Assembly: GCA_007674295.1 (NCBI GenBank)
Contig: CM017459.1
Location: 1 to 64,000 of the forward strand
Source of the DNA: Antonospora locustae
Taxonomy: Eukaryota > Microsporidia
Length of the DNA: 64,000 bases
Reading direction: 5' to 3'
Position numbers and translations under genes: made by a program. Every line of letters starts with the position of its first letter. The stretch's first letter is position 1. The notes below the pieces were generated by a model. That model did not search any database. It was not told where the DNA came from and saw only the letters and a program-made list of their open reading frames with translations. Positions 34,199 through 42,736 of this stretch are shown one piece after another.

Positions 34199-34528
34199 AT
34201 GATAACAGATGAGAGCAAAACTGCAGAAGTGTATTCAAAGGCCGCGCTGTTTATAAACGCATGCAACATGGAAGTCACTGCAGAGCGCATGCAGAAGGTG
34301 CTTCAGGTACTCGGCTTTCCGTTCCGAGCAAAGCTTGCTGAGATGTTTGAGATTTCCCCGCATATGTTTAACGAGATGATGACGTGCGTGTCGGTAGCGC
34401 CGGCGGCTGTTGCTGCGCAGCCGACTGGCGCGCAGGAAGAGACCACGCAGGACGCTTCCGAGAAGGAGGCAAAGAAGGAGGAGCCCGAGGAGGACGGAGA
34501 AATTGACTTTGGAGAGATGTTTTTCTGA
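34199..34528 (+). CDS. RPP1: 60S acidic ribosomal stalk protein P1
   Basis: This stalk protein recruits GTPase factors to the ribosome. The helical N-domain (SKTAEVYSKAALFINACNME, ERMQKVLQVLGFPFRAKLAE) matches P1 more than P2. It is followed by an Ala/Pro-rich hinge (VAPAAVAAQPTGAQEE) and an acidic C-terminus. The usual conserved end, a phosphorylatable acidic segment finishing in MGFGLFD, is replaced by EEDGEIDFGEMFF. The 109-residue length is normal. The ATG at 34199 follows an AAAAAATTTTT box and CCC runs. Confidence 0.82.
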   Translation: MITDESKTAEVYSKAALFINACNMEVTAERMQKVLQVLGFPFRAKLAEMFEISPHMFNEMMTCVSVAPAAVAAQPTGAQEETTQDASEKEAKKEEPEEDGEIDFGEMFF

Positions 34529-34567
34529 TTAAACGATTCCTAGCTAGGCAAGCTGTTTTCTGCCGCG

Positions 34568-35776
34568 CTAGGCGGCGTTTTTTCGAACGAGGTCAACGCT
34601 CCACATTCTGATTTTTCTGTCGACGCTTGCGGAGACCATCGTGCTTCCGTGCACCTCGACGCCAACAACGGGTCCATCATGTGCACACACACGCATTTCC
34701 CTTCTGTCTGAGCTGAAAAGCCGAATCGTGTAGTCCCGCGACGCGGACACGATGCATTCCGAGCCACCGAAAAACTTCACCGACAGCACCGCGTCCTCGT
34801 GCATGAACGGCTCGTAACGCAACCTGAGCTCGAGGCTCTTTGAGTCGATCTCCATCACGACGACAGTTCTGTCAAGGCTTCCGGAGACGACGAGATGCCT
34901 GCCACCCGTACTTATGCAGTTGAGAGACCTGACGCTCCTGCTGTGGAGCGGAAAGCTGCGCAGGGCGCCGCTTCTGCGGTTGAATAGGAGCAGCTTTCCT
35001 TCAAGTGTGCCCAGTGCGAGCACTTCATCGCTGACAACCGCTACAGCGCTGATGCTCTGCTCATCGATGCCAAGGTCAACCACCTCCTCACCACGCAGGG
35101 CGAAGAGGCCCGCAGAGGTTGCGACGATGAGCCCGTCGCTTGTGAGCTCCCAGGCAGTCACCGGATGCTCGATGGGCATCTTCGTTGAGTTTCTTTCTGC
35201 AAGATCCCACACTCGTATGCACATGTCGCCCATCTCTGTGTAGAGAAAGCCAGAGCACGCGGAGAACGCCATCTTCATGTCGTACTCCCTGAATATGTTT
35301 CCCCGATGCCCTGCTTCCGTCTCCTCCATCAGCTCTGCCTTCGTGTTCAGGCAGTATATTGTGTCCTTCTCAACCGAGTACACATAGACTGCCTGGTTGC
35401 ATGCAGCGCCAAGCCACTGCCCGTCGGGCGACATGATGATCGACGATATCGCGCTTGGAAAGACGACTGTCTTCCTCAGCGATATGTCAGCAATGTAATC
35501 GTTCTCAACGTACCATCCCGCACCCACTTTCAGCTTCATAGAAGGCTGGTGCGAGGACTTGTATATGTTGGGGAAGTCAATCTCGTACCTCTGGCCCTTT
35601 ATCTGCTGCTGAATTGTAAGGACGCAGGACTTCAACGCCTTGATCTCTTTTCGAATGAAGGCTGCTCTCTCCTCATGTTCTTTCACCATTCCGCGAATGG
35701 CTGCATTTTCCTGGCTTAGTATCTCAAACTCCTTCTTCAATGCTTCTATATGCTGCAAAAACGACGGCCTGTACAT
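34568..35776 (-). CDS. Tup1-like WD40 corepressor
   Basis: An N-terminal coiled coil (HIEALKKEFEILSQENAAIR, residues about 9-60) resembles the Tup1 tetramerisation segment. A Tup1-like lead (GWYVENDYIADISLRKTVVF, SAISSIIMSPDGQWLGAACN, QAVYVYSVEKD) comes next. WD40 repeats run to the end: FSACSGFLYTEMGDMCIRVW, RSVRSLNCISTGGRHLVVSG, DAVLSVKFFGGSECIVSASR, GPVVGVEVHGSTMVSASVDR. Tup1 works with Cyc8/Ssn6 to repress transcription. The 402-residue length is short for Tup1, and another coiled-coil WD40 protein such as Prp19 is possible, though no U-box is present. The ATG at 35776 follows CACCCC, with a TATTTATA box 9 bp upstream of it. Confidence 0.65.
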   Translation of the reverse strand: MYRPSFLQHIEALKKEFEILSQENAAIRGMVKEHEERAAFIRKEIKALKSCVLTIQQQIKGQRYEIDFPNIYKSSHQPSMKLKVGAGWYVENDYIADISLRKTVVFPSAISSIIMSPDGQWLGAACNQAVYVYSVEKDTIYCLNTKAELMEETEAGHRGNIFREYDMKMAFSACSGFLYTEMGDMCIRVWDLAERNSTKMPIEHPVTAWELTSDGLIVATSAGLFALRGEEVVDLGIDEQSISAVAVVSDEVLALGTLEGKLLLFNRRSGALRSFPLHSRSVRSLNCISTGGRHLVVSGSLDRTVVVMEIDSKSLELRLRYEPFMHEDAVLSVKFFGGSECIVSASRDYTIRLFSSDRREMRVCAHDGPVVGVEVHGSTMVSASVDRKIRMWSVDLVRKNAA

Positions 35777-35882
35777 GGGGTGTATAAATAGCCGTTGTTT
35801 TTATTTCTTCAACACCCGCTGGCGTTTTTAAATTTACGGTGAGCGAGAGCGGAGCTCCAACGAAACTTTGACTGCGTGCACA

Positions 35883-35902
35883 GGTACCTGAAGGTACCTG
35901 AA
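35883..35902. repeat. 10-bp direct repeat in NAT10 upstream region
   Basis: GGTACCTGAA occurs twice head-to-tail at 35883-35892 and 35893-35902, about 65 bp before the NAT10 start and about 110 bp before the divergent Tup1-like gene. Possibly a protein-binding site; no further copies were noticed nearby. Confidence 0.6.
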
Positions 35903-35966
35903 TGCATGCTGTGTGTCACCGGGCTGTCACTACCCTGTCACCGCGCTGCAGCTGCCACCACCCATC

Positions 35967-38255
35967 ATGGGCGCGTGCACCAATATCGCAGAGCTGCTTA
36001 CGAGGTCACTCGCAGAGAACCACCGCTGCATCATCATCGCGTACGGTGCGCATGCACCGAATGTCGCACGTGTAATTTTGGAGTGCTGCAGCGTGAAAGG
36101 CGAGACAATCTGCGTTCTGGCAAGAAGCCACGAGAGCAGAAGCTGCGTTTTTGCGAAACTGAAAGCATGCGTGGTAACGTGCACGTACAAAAAAAGCATC
36201 ACACTTTTGGGACGCACTTTCAGTGCAATGGCCGTGTGCGACTTTGCCCAAATGACACCCAGCGTGCTACTTCGTGCATTTGAGACGGTTGCCGGCGGAG
36301 GGCCGATAGTACTGCTTTTTGAAGGCGCGAACAGCCGAAGGGATGTGCGAGACACGAATATCGACGCGTGCAAGAAGTACAAAGCAGGATGCGTGAAGAG
36401 CCGCTACTTCAGACGCATACTTCGCCAGCTTCTAAGAAGTGAATTCGTAGCTACGATAAAAAGCAGCATGCATACGGCACAGCGGCTGCAGAGCAGCCTA
36501 AAGAGGGCGAGCGTGCGCACGCTGTGCATCAAGGCGCGAGACAAGTGCTGCGACATCAATGCTGTGATGACTGCCGAGCAGCTTAGCGCATACGAGCATA
36601 TAGCAGCAAAAATGAAAAGCAAAACGTTCAGAGTTATTCTGTATGGCCCCCGAGGAAGAGGAAAGAGCACCGTGCTGGGTGCGCTGGCTGCACATGCAGC
36701 CATAGAGGGTGTGCCGAGGGTTGTTGTGACTGCTCCGTCGCTGTCATGCGCGGAGGCTGTACTTGTGCACTGCGAGCAGGCTTTGGCTGCAGCAACTGTT
36801 CTGAAACGCAGCATTCATAGCGGTGATGAGCGGAAAAAAATCATTGTGGGTGGATGTGTCATTGAGTACGTTGCACCTGAATTTGTTGACACTCAGGACG
36901 TGGATCTTCTGATTGTGGATGAAGCAGCTGCACTGGGCCATCGTGCGCTTGATCGGATGCTTAAAGCAAAGCGAGTTCTTCTAGCGTCGACTATCGGTGG
37001 GTACGAGGGCACTGGACGGTCTATTGCAATGAAGGTGTTAAAGCGAGAGGAAATTTACGCAATCAGCATGGAGCAGCCTGTCAGATATGCGGCAAATGAT
37101 CCTGTGGAGCAATGGCTGCGCGAGATGGTACTTTTTGACGTGGGATGTGCGAGTCTCGGCGAAGACACGAGTCCGGAAAATTGCGTACTGCTTGCTGTGA
37201 ACAAGAGGCGTCTCCTCCGCGACGAAAGGACGCTTGCGGCGTTGTGCTCACTGTTCACGCAGTGCCACTACAGAAGCAGTCCTGACGACTTGATGGCAGT
37301 TGTAGACTGTCCTCGTATGTGTCTCATTGTGTTGTGCACCGGTAGCGAGGACGCCGAAGCTGCCGTTTTTTGTGCAATGCAGATTGCAATTGAGGGACCG
37401 GTGGAGATGGGAACAAAGAAAGACGGAAACCAGATGCCGTGGGCACTTTACGAGTTCCACAACGCCGAGTGCTTTCTGCGAAGGCCGTGTGCACGCATCG
37501 TCAGGATCGCTGTGCACCCCTCACAGAGAAGACAAGGCATTGGCTCACTGTGCTTGGACATGCTGTGCCGTACGTTTTTCAATGAGGGGCGCGGGCAGCG
37601 GTGGCGAGTTCCGTCGTCCTCCGGCGTGTTCGCACCGCTCTCAAGTTGCGAAGTTCCTGCTGTCGACTACATCGGCGCTGGGTTCGGTTTGGAACACAGG
37701 ATGCTGATGTTCTGGCTAAAGAACGGATATCAGCCGCTCTACGTACGGGGCGAAAGAAGTATGCAAACTGGCGAGCACACAATCATTGTAGCAAAAGCGT
37801 TGGCCTCGTCTGTGTCCTACATCGCGGAGTACGAAACCGAGTTTCGAAGGCGGTTCTCCGCCTCGCTGAGACACACGCATGCACAGACAGACCCGCGCCT
37901 ATGTCTCCAAATTTTGGATCCAGGATGCAATGCAGACGATCCTGCGTGGTCCCTTTGTGAGTACGATGCAAGGCGCATGCGAAAGTTCGTCTTGCGCTTC
38001 TCGAGCGTCTACTGTGTTGCAGACCTTCTTCCAGCGATTGCCGAAAGACTTCTGTTTTCGAGGAGACTGTCGGCAACGGCGCTGGAAAAGTGCGTCCTGC
38101 TGATGCTCGGTCTGCAGTGTAGAAGCGTAGATGACGTTCTGCGAGTGCTCGGTCTGGAACACGAGCACCTGAGATATGTTGTATGCGCGATGTTCGAAAG
38201 AATTCTGGCGGGACACTTCCCTGCAGTACAAAGGGCCTTTATTGACACTGTGTGA
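35967..38255 (+). CDS. KRE33: RNA cytidine acetyltransferase, Kre33/NAT10 family
   Basis: The enzyme makes N4-acetylcytidine in 18S rRNA and tRNA using ATP and acetyl-CoA. The order is an N-terminal domain, a helicase-like ATPase module with Walker A GPRGRGKS (227-234) and Walker B DLLIVDEAAALG, then TIGGYEGTGRS. A GNAT acetyltransferase domain follows with ARIVRIAVHPSQRRQGIGSL, the RxxGxG acetyl-CoA loop. The C-terminal tRNA-binding-type region starts near VDYIGAGFGLEHRMLMFWLK. All active-site blocks are present. The 762 residues make it much shorter than yeast Kre33 (1056). The start is the ATG at 35967 after CCACCCATC. Its stop is four bases from the stop of the convergent Mis18 gene. Confidence 0.92.
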   Translation: MGACTNIAELLTRSLAENHRCIIIAYGAHAPNVARVILECCSVKGETICVLARSHESRSCVFAKLKACVVTCTYKKSITLLGRTFSAMAVCDFAQMTPSVLLRAFETVAGGGPIVLLFEGANSRRDVRDTNIDACKKYKAGCVKSRYFRRILRQLLRSEFVATIKSSMHTAQRLQSSLKRASVRTLCIKARDKCCDINAVMTAEQLSAYEHIAAKMKSKTFRVILYGPRGRGKSTVLGALAAHAAIEGVPRVVVTAPSLSCAEAVLVHCEQALAAATVLKRSIHSGDERKKIIVGGCVIEYVAPEFVDTQDVDLLIVDEAAALGHRALDRMLKAKRVLLASTIGGYEGTGRSIAMKVLKREEIYAISMEQPVRYAANDPVEQWLREMVLFDVGCASLGEDTSPENCVLLAVNKRRLLRDERTLAALCSLFTQCHYRSSPDDLMAVVDCPRMCLIVLCTGSEDAEAAVFCAMQIAIEGPVEMGTKKDGNQMPWALYEFHNAECFLRRPCARIVRIAVHPSQRRQGIGSLCLDMLCRTFFNEGRGQRWRVPSSSGVFAPLSSCEVPAVDYIGAGFGLEHRMLMFWLKNGYQPLYVRGERSMQTGEHTIIVAKALASSVSYIAEYETEFRRRFSASLRHTHAQTDPRLCLQILDPGCNADDPAWSLCEYDARRMRKFVLRFSSVYCVADLLPAIAERLLFSRRLSATALEKCVLLMLGLQCRSVDDVLRVLGLEHEHLRYVVCAMFERILAGHFPAVQRAFIDTV

Positions 38256-38259
38256 CTCT

Positions 38260-38679
38260 TCATCGCTCTCGCTGAAGCTTTTTGTAGAGTGAGACGCAGA
38301 ACCGCTGCAACTTCGAAACCTCCTCAGCAAGCGTGGACAGCGAGATGTCTTCCGGAGCCCTTTCCGTGCCTAGCATGAAGGACGTGACCGCCTCTCTGCT
38401 GATGCAGTACTTTCCAATGCACTCCTTCATCGTATCGTTGACTGTCAAGTATTTCCTCCCGACAGGCTTTGAGCACTTGCAGCAGGCGACTACGTAATGG
38501 CATTTCAAGTCGTGGGGCTCTGTGGATTCTATTTTGCACTCTTCTGTGATCACCGACGAGGATACATTCGATAAAACAAGGCAGTTCTGCTGAAACGCCA
38601 TAAGCGAGAATGAGTCTCCGAGTATTCGCCGGCACTCCTTGCATTGAATGACGAAGGGGTTTTGAAGTTCCTCGGACAT
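38260..38679 (-). CDS. MIS18: Mis18 family centromere protein (Yippee-like zinc fold)
   Basis: Mis18 licenses loading of the centromeric H3 variant CENP-A. The 139-residue protein has the family's zinc fold with two Cys pairs: C13/C16 in QCKECRRILGDSFSL and C66/C69 in VACCKCSKPVGRKYL. VSSSVITEECKI lies between them, followed by TVNDTMKECIGKYCISREAV and SFMLG. The arrangement C-x2-C, G-D-S, SS-V, C-x2-C, G-x3-YL, GK-C matches Mis18 alpha and fission-yeast Mis18. A C-terminal helix (LSTLAEEVSKLQRFCVSLYK) provides the usual oligomerisation coil. The ATG at 38679 directly follows CACCCCC. Its presence implies a CENP-A-type centromere in this organism. Confidence 0.82.
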   Translation of the reverse strand: MSEELQNPFVIQCKECRRILGDSFSLMAFQQNCLVLSNVSSSVITEECKIESTEPHDLKCHYVVACCKCSKPVGRKYLTVNDTMKECIGKYCISREAVTSFMLGTERAPEDISLSTLAEEVSKLQRFCVSLYKKLQRER

Positions 38680-38744
38680 GGGGGTGATTTGGATTAAAAC
38701 GAGAAGTCTTGTGCAGGACCAACTGGATGCACAATTTAACCGCT

Positions 38745-40280
38745 TTATTTACTCTCGGTGAGATATTTGATCCATGCATTTCGCTCTGCAGTTGAAAACG
38801 TATTAAAGCAGATGGACGCTCCCCGGCTTGCAATTCCAAACATCGTGTCGCTGAGAATCTCCGGCTTTGTGTTGTCCAAGCAGAAGATTCTGTAGACCAC
38901 CTGTCCCGAGTAGAGCACAAGATTTCTGTTCAAAACCCGCCCCTTCACAACGATCCATTCTTTGTCCTTCACGAGAAGGTGGTCCGTTCGTGCTGCGTAA
39001 TCAGCGGCCACACCGGTGAGAATGAAGAACTGCATCTTGTCGGTGTCACGCGAGAGACTACTGTTCACGTAGATCTCGACGAGCTCCTTCCTCAGGCGAA
39101 TTTTCTCGGGTTCGATAGATTCCATCACATCTCTGCTTATCTTTTTAGTCAGGTCCCGAAGCGCACGCAGATCCTTCACAACAAACCACCGTACGTCGCT
39201 CATCACTTCAAAAATGAACCTCAAACCGTTTTCTGTTATGTGGACTTGTGCGATTCGCAGCCTTGGAAAGACTTTCAGAAGTTGCCCAGGTGCGTAAATT
39301 CTAACGCTTCTCAGTAACTCTTCGTCGTTTGTGGAGATCTTGTCTGCTTTTTCTGCGACTGAAAGCATTTCTGCTGTTTTCAATGGGCTCCTGAGCACAG
39401 CCTCGCTTTTAGACGAGTAGCTGCTGAATGGCGATGACTCATCGATCCTGTTTTTGATTAAGAACGACTGGGAGTGCTCAGCAAACGTCTTTTCCCGCTG
39501 CTTCTCAGACAAATGCGTTGCATCGGATGCATCCTCCACGGAACATACCTTGAATTTGGCAGAGTTGCGATTGCAGTCGTTTTCGGTAGAAAAAGCGTCT
39601 CCCTCCGCCACCGACTGCTCCATACTGCGCGTTTCTCTCTTTCGAAACGTAGAAAGTCCGCCGCTTAGAACCCTGCTTCCAGCTTTCACAACCACGGGCT
39701 TATTGACCGTTTCTGTGACAACAAGCTTTGCAATCCGCGCATTGGACTTTGCGATTTGGGCTTCGCTTCCGGTTCCAGATAACTTTTTGTTGCTCAGGTT
39801 GTCCATGCTCGGATATTGTGCTACCTTATTAATGAGCTCTCTGGATAATTGCTTTGATATCTGTTTCTTCCTTTCTGTATCACTAACTTTACTAACCACT
39901 CCTTCCTTTTTGTTGTCTTCCCGGGTGCAATAAGCAGCCTCTGTCTTTGATGCAAATCCACATTCCTTTTCAAGGTCTCTGAAGAGAACATCGTACGTGC
40001 TCATTGGCTTTTTTTCCATAAAAGAGGGAGGAAGCGCCATCTGGCTACCTGACATCTCAATGCCCGGCGAGTTCAATGTCTCTTTTGACGTGTGCATTGC
40101 ACAGCTTTCCCCGCGCACGCAGCTTTTGTTGCATTTAGACGTTGTCTGCGTCTTTCTTGCACAGGGATCTCCACGGGTATTTGTGGAAGAACTGCTCAGA
40201 AGATCCCAAAAACGTCTCTGAAGCTCTTCCGTATTCGATGTGGACAATTCTGCGACGACTTCCTTCTGATTTCGTTTCAT
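38745..40280 (-). CDS. PX-PH domain membrane-binding protein (Bem3-like architecture without RhoGAP)
   Basis: The first 320 residues are Ser/Lys-rich and disordered. A PX-like domain follows (LRFIFEVMSDVRWFVVKDLR, ALRDLTKKISRDVM), then a PH domain (KEWIVVKGRVLNRNLVLYSG, QVVYRIFCL) ending with the canonical PH helix (TFSTAERNAWIKYLTE, with its Trp). PX plus PH occurs in fungal Bem3-type Cdc42 GAPs, but no RhoGAP domain is present, so only phosphoinositide and membrane binding is supported. The PX assignment is weaker than PH. The 511-residue ORF starts at ATG 40280 after AACCCCCTCC. Confidence 0.65.
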   Translation of the reverse strand: MKRNQKEVVAELSTSNTEELQRRFWDLLSSSSTNTRGDPCARKTQTTSKCNKSCVRGESCAMHTSKETLNSPGIEMSGSQMALPPSFMEKKPMSTYDVLFRDLEKECGFASKTEAAYCTREDNKKEGVVSKVSDTERKKQISKQLSRELINKVAQYPSMDNLSNKKLSGTGSEAQIAKSNARIAKLVVTETVNKPVVVKAGSRVLSGGLSTFRKRETRSMEQSVAEGDAFSTENDCNRNSAKFKVCSVEDASDATHLSEKQREKTFAEHSQSFLIKNRIDESSPFSSYSSKSEAVLRSPLKTAEMLSVAEKADKISTNDEELLRSVRIYAPGQLLKVFPRLRIAQVHITENGLRFIFEVMSDVRWFVVKDLRALRDLTKKISRDVMESIEPEKIRLRKELVEIYVNSSLSRDTDKMQFFILTGVAADYAARTDHLLVKDKEWIVVKGRVLNRNLVLYSGQVVYRIFCLDNTKPEILSDTMFGIASRGASICFNTFSTAERNAWIKYLTESK

Positions 40281-40297
40281 GGAGGGGGTTCTTCATA

Positions 40298-40486
40298 ATG
40301 TTTGTTTATGAGGCGGACGTCTTCTGTCTTCTTTTTCAGGGCGTTGAGAACTTCACTGTGTTGTGTTTTTTCCTTTTCAATATGAATCGGCGCAACTACG
40401 CAAATGCAAGACAAAAACTTCACTCACATTTGATTAGTGAGGAGAGTAGCACAAGTATAGTCACATTAACGATATTCTCGAACTAA
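40298..40486 (+). CDS. possible small protein, 62 residues
   Basis: An ATG at 40298 lies after GGAGGGGGTTCTTCATA, which is the complement side of the CCC box of the divergent PX-PH gene. The ORF has a hydrophobic N-terminus (VFCLLFQGVENFTVLCFFLF) and a basic, Ser/Thr-rich C-terminus (MNRRNYANARQKLHSHLISE). It could be a small tail-anchored-like protein or chance. Nothing is recognised, and the next 170 bp to Rrn3 hold no other ORF. Confidence 0.25.
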   Translation: MFVYEADVFCLLFQGVENFTVLCFFLFNMNRRNYANARQKLHSHLISEESSTSIVTLTIFSN

Positions 40487-40636
40487 CAAAGCGAAGCCAC
40501 TAAAGGAAGCGATCTTAGAGTTTATCTACGTGTTGCGTTTCATAAGATAACTTATTTTCAGAACAACCCTTTAAAACTCGCATGATTTTATAAATTCGGC
40601 CTTCCGTTTTAAATCAGCAAAAGTAACTTCACTGTG

Positions 40637-40654
40637 CCCCCAGTTTTTTAGCCC
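40637..40654 (+). promoter_or_regulatory. CCCC-TTTTTT-AGCCC element before Rrn3
   Basis: CCCCCAGTTTTTTAGCCC ends directly at the ATG of the Rrn3 gene (40655). The TTTTTTAGCCC part is identical to that before uL30, linking an RNA polymerase I factor to the ribosomal-protein promoter type. Confidence 0.55.
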
Positions 40655-41644
40655 ATGCGAGACGCGACAAATCACGGGACACGGCACAGACTTGATACGA
40701 TAAGACGCATCAGAAGCTGCCCTGTTGATATGTCTCACGTCTCTCAGTTTTTAAGCACACATGGAGACACCCTAGTGCGACGTGCATACCTCGAGCGTCT
40801 TCTCAACACACTCGTTGAAAAGGACGTTTACATTTCCGTGATGCACGACTTGATGGAGGAGCGGGATTGGAGACGTCTTTCTGCTGAGTACAGCACACCC
40901 ATCGAAGTTCCTGTACACAGAAAAATGCGGGAGTGTGTTGAGAACTTCGCAGACGCTTTTATTGCATTGTGTGACTGTGCACGAAAGGAAGACTTTCCGT
41001 TTCTTCTGGAACTGGTCGACAAGTACGTGCTTTTTGTTCAAAGCAAAAACATAAAACACGTGCTAATTACGCTAATTGAACTCGACCAGGAAAAGACGTT
41101 GATGCATTTTGTTAGAAAAATCAGGTCCTCGCATACACACCGAGATTATTATTTGATATACTTTGTATCAATGATTGTCAGGTACCGAATACGCGAGAAT
41201 TATTCGAACATAGCTGTGGACTTTGTTCTCAACTTTGTTCAAGGCCTGACGATGAATAAGTTACCGCATTTTATTATTTCCTCTCAACTTCTTCTCTACC
41301 TTTGCTGCTTCAGAGCAGAAGTCGAACAGAAAGCCCGGGGGTTTATAAAACGTTTGTTTGAAACGGAATACGTAAAATACATGAACAAGATGGTGGTTGA
41401 CGTATTCTGTGATATGTTTAATTACAAGCACCCGAGGTTCTTTGACACTCTCGATGCAGACGTTCTCTCTTTCTTTCCGTTAGATCCTCCTGTCATTCCG
41501 CGTATCAAAACCCGGCTTGAGGACAGATACATTCACTGGAAAAGTGGTAAATGCACATACAGCGACAACGTGTGCGTAGTACAAAAGAACATGGAAGAAG
41601 CTACCACTACGATTCTGACGTATACCACACATGATATAAACTGA
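40655..41644 (+). CDS. RRN3: RNA polymerase I initiation factor Rrn3 (TIF-IA)
   Basis: Rrn3 bridges polymerase I to the promoter factors and controls rRNA synthesis. The protein is almost wholly helical HEAT-type repeats. The C-terminal part holds the family box: SQLLLYLCCFRAEVEQKARG, then MVVDVFCDMFNYKHPR, and the diagnostic LDADVLSFFPLDPPVIPR (the equivalent of LDSFFPFDP-Y-L) with IHWKS. At 329 residues it is about half of yeast Rrn3 (627), mostly missing N-terminal repeats and the acidic loop. The ATG at 40655 directly follows TTTTTTAGCCC. G+C begins to fall in this gene toward the AT-rich block. Confidence 0.8.
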   Translation: MRDATNHGTRHRLDTIRRIRSCPVDMSHVSQFLSTHGDTLVRRAYLERLLNTLVEKDVYISVMHDLMEERDWRRLSAEYSTPIEVPVHRKMRECVENFADAFIALCDCARKEDFPFLLELVDKYVLFVQSKNIKHVLITLIELDQEKTLMHFVRKIRSSHTHRDYYLIYFVSMIVRYRIRENYSNIAVDFVLNFVQGLTMNKLPHFIISSQLLLYLCCFRAEVEQKARGFIKRLFETEYVKYMNKMVVDVFCDMFNYKHPRFFDTLDADVLSFFPLDPPVIPRIKTRLEDRYIHWKSGKCTYSDNVCVVQKNMEEATTTILTYTTHDIN

Positions 41645-41731
41645 ATACAAATAATAAAAACAAAATAAAACAAACCCATTTTGATATTTTAATCGGTGAT
41701 GTATAAAAGATATGATGGATTTTACTTGTGC

Positions 41732-42550
41732 TTAGTCGTCATCATATTCAGGTGTTTTCCAATTCAATCCTACATCAAAACGATTTTTCGTATCTCGGAA
41801 CTTTTGTATCATATTTGACGGGTTTCTTCCCATTGCTGCAAATATAAATGGATTGTATTTCTTTTCCTCCTCGAAAGTCAGAAACCTTTTGTCCTCAACT
41901 TCCTCTGGTATCTCGACTTTCGTAACCTTGACACAACAGGTCTTTGTGAATTTTAGGTCTGAAACGTTATAATCGTGTCCGTAGAGAACGATTGCCTCAT
42001 TCGGTACCATTTCAACGATCTTTTTCAGACACTTTGCCATGTGATCACCATTGCCTTCAAAGAAAAGACCGCATCCAAGAAAGAAAATTGTATCTCCTGT
42101 CACTAAGTAATGCTTATTTCCCGTGTTGACTAGAAAGCAGAAGCTGTCCTTTGTATGACACGGAGTGTGTATGCATTTTATTTCAAAATTTCTTTCTTTT
42201 ATCATGTCTCCGTCTTTACACACTTTATTGTTTGAATTGCTGTCTTTGCACCAATCTTCTTCGAACCCCGAGACGAAAACAGTACCTGGCGAAAATTCTG
42301 CCAAGTCTTTGTTTCCACCTGAGTGATCCAAATGGCTATGTGTTGTTAAATTGTACAAAAGTCTTCTTTTCGGACACTTTTCTTCCAGCTTAAGCTCCTC
42401 TATGCATTCATAGTACTCCTGCGTCAAGTCCCTGGAAAGAGCTTCTAATATCACTGAAGAATCAAGAGGATCTATTGAAATTGCTTCCTCATCGTTGTAC
42501 AAGATAAACATGTAGTTATCCTTCAGTGCCTTTATAGCAGCAAAATTCAT
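41732..42550 (-). CDS. glyoxalase II (hydroxyacylglutathione hydrolase)
   Basis: The enzyme hydrolyses S-lactoylglutathione in methylglyoxal detoxification. The metallo-beta-lactamase metal site is complete: H71, H73, D75 and H76 (TTHSHLDHSGG), H132 (TPCHTKDS), D153 (TGDTIFFLGCG) and H192 (LYGHDYNVSDLKF). The 272-residue protein also has the glyoxalase II C-terminal domain (PFIFAAMGRNPSNMIQKFRD). The opening AAIKALKDNYMFILYND is the usual start. Its base composition is much richer in A+T than the core genes, as it borders the AT-rich block, but the ATG at 42550 follows CAACCCTT, the same start signal as elsewhere, so it belongs to this genome. Confidence 0.92.
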   Translation of the reverse strand: MNFAAIKALKDNYMFILYNDEEAISIDPLDSSVILEALSRDLTQEYYECIEELKLEEKCPKRRLLYNLTTHSHLDHSGGNKDLAEFSPGTVFVSGFEEDWCKDSNSNNKVCKDGDMIKERNFEIKCIHTPCHTKDSFCFLVNTGNKHYLVTGDTIFFLGCGLFFEGNGDHMAKCLKKIVEMVPNEAIVLYGHDYNVSDLKFTKTCCVKVTKVEIPEEVEDKRFLTFEEEKKYNPFIFAAMGRNPSNMIQKFRDTKNRFDVGLNWKTPEYDDD

Positions 42551-42736
42551 AAGGGTTGAAATGTATGGGCAGTAAATAAAAGGTCCCCTTTTTGTGTTTT
42601 TTGCATGTCCCTTTCCCTAATTATTAATACCAGTCTATTTCTCGACACTTTACTTGCTATAGGCCAAACCCTTTTCCATAATCTCTCTTGTATTTCTGAC
42701 CACTAATTTCGTTGATAATGAATTGTTTTTCTCAGA

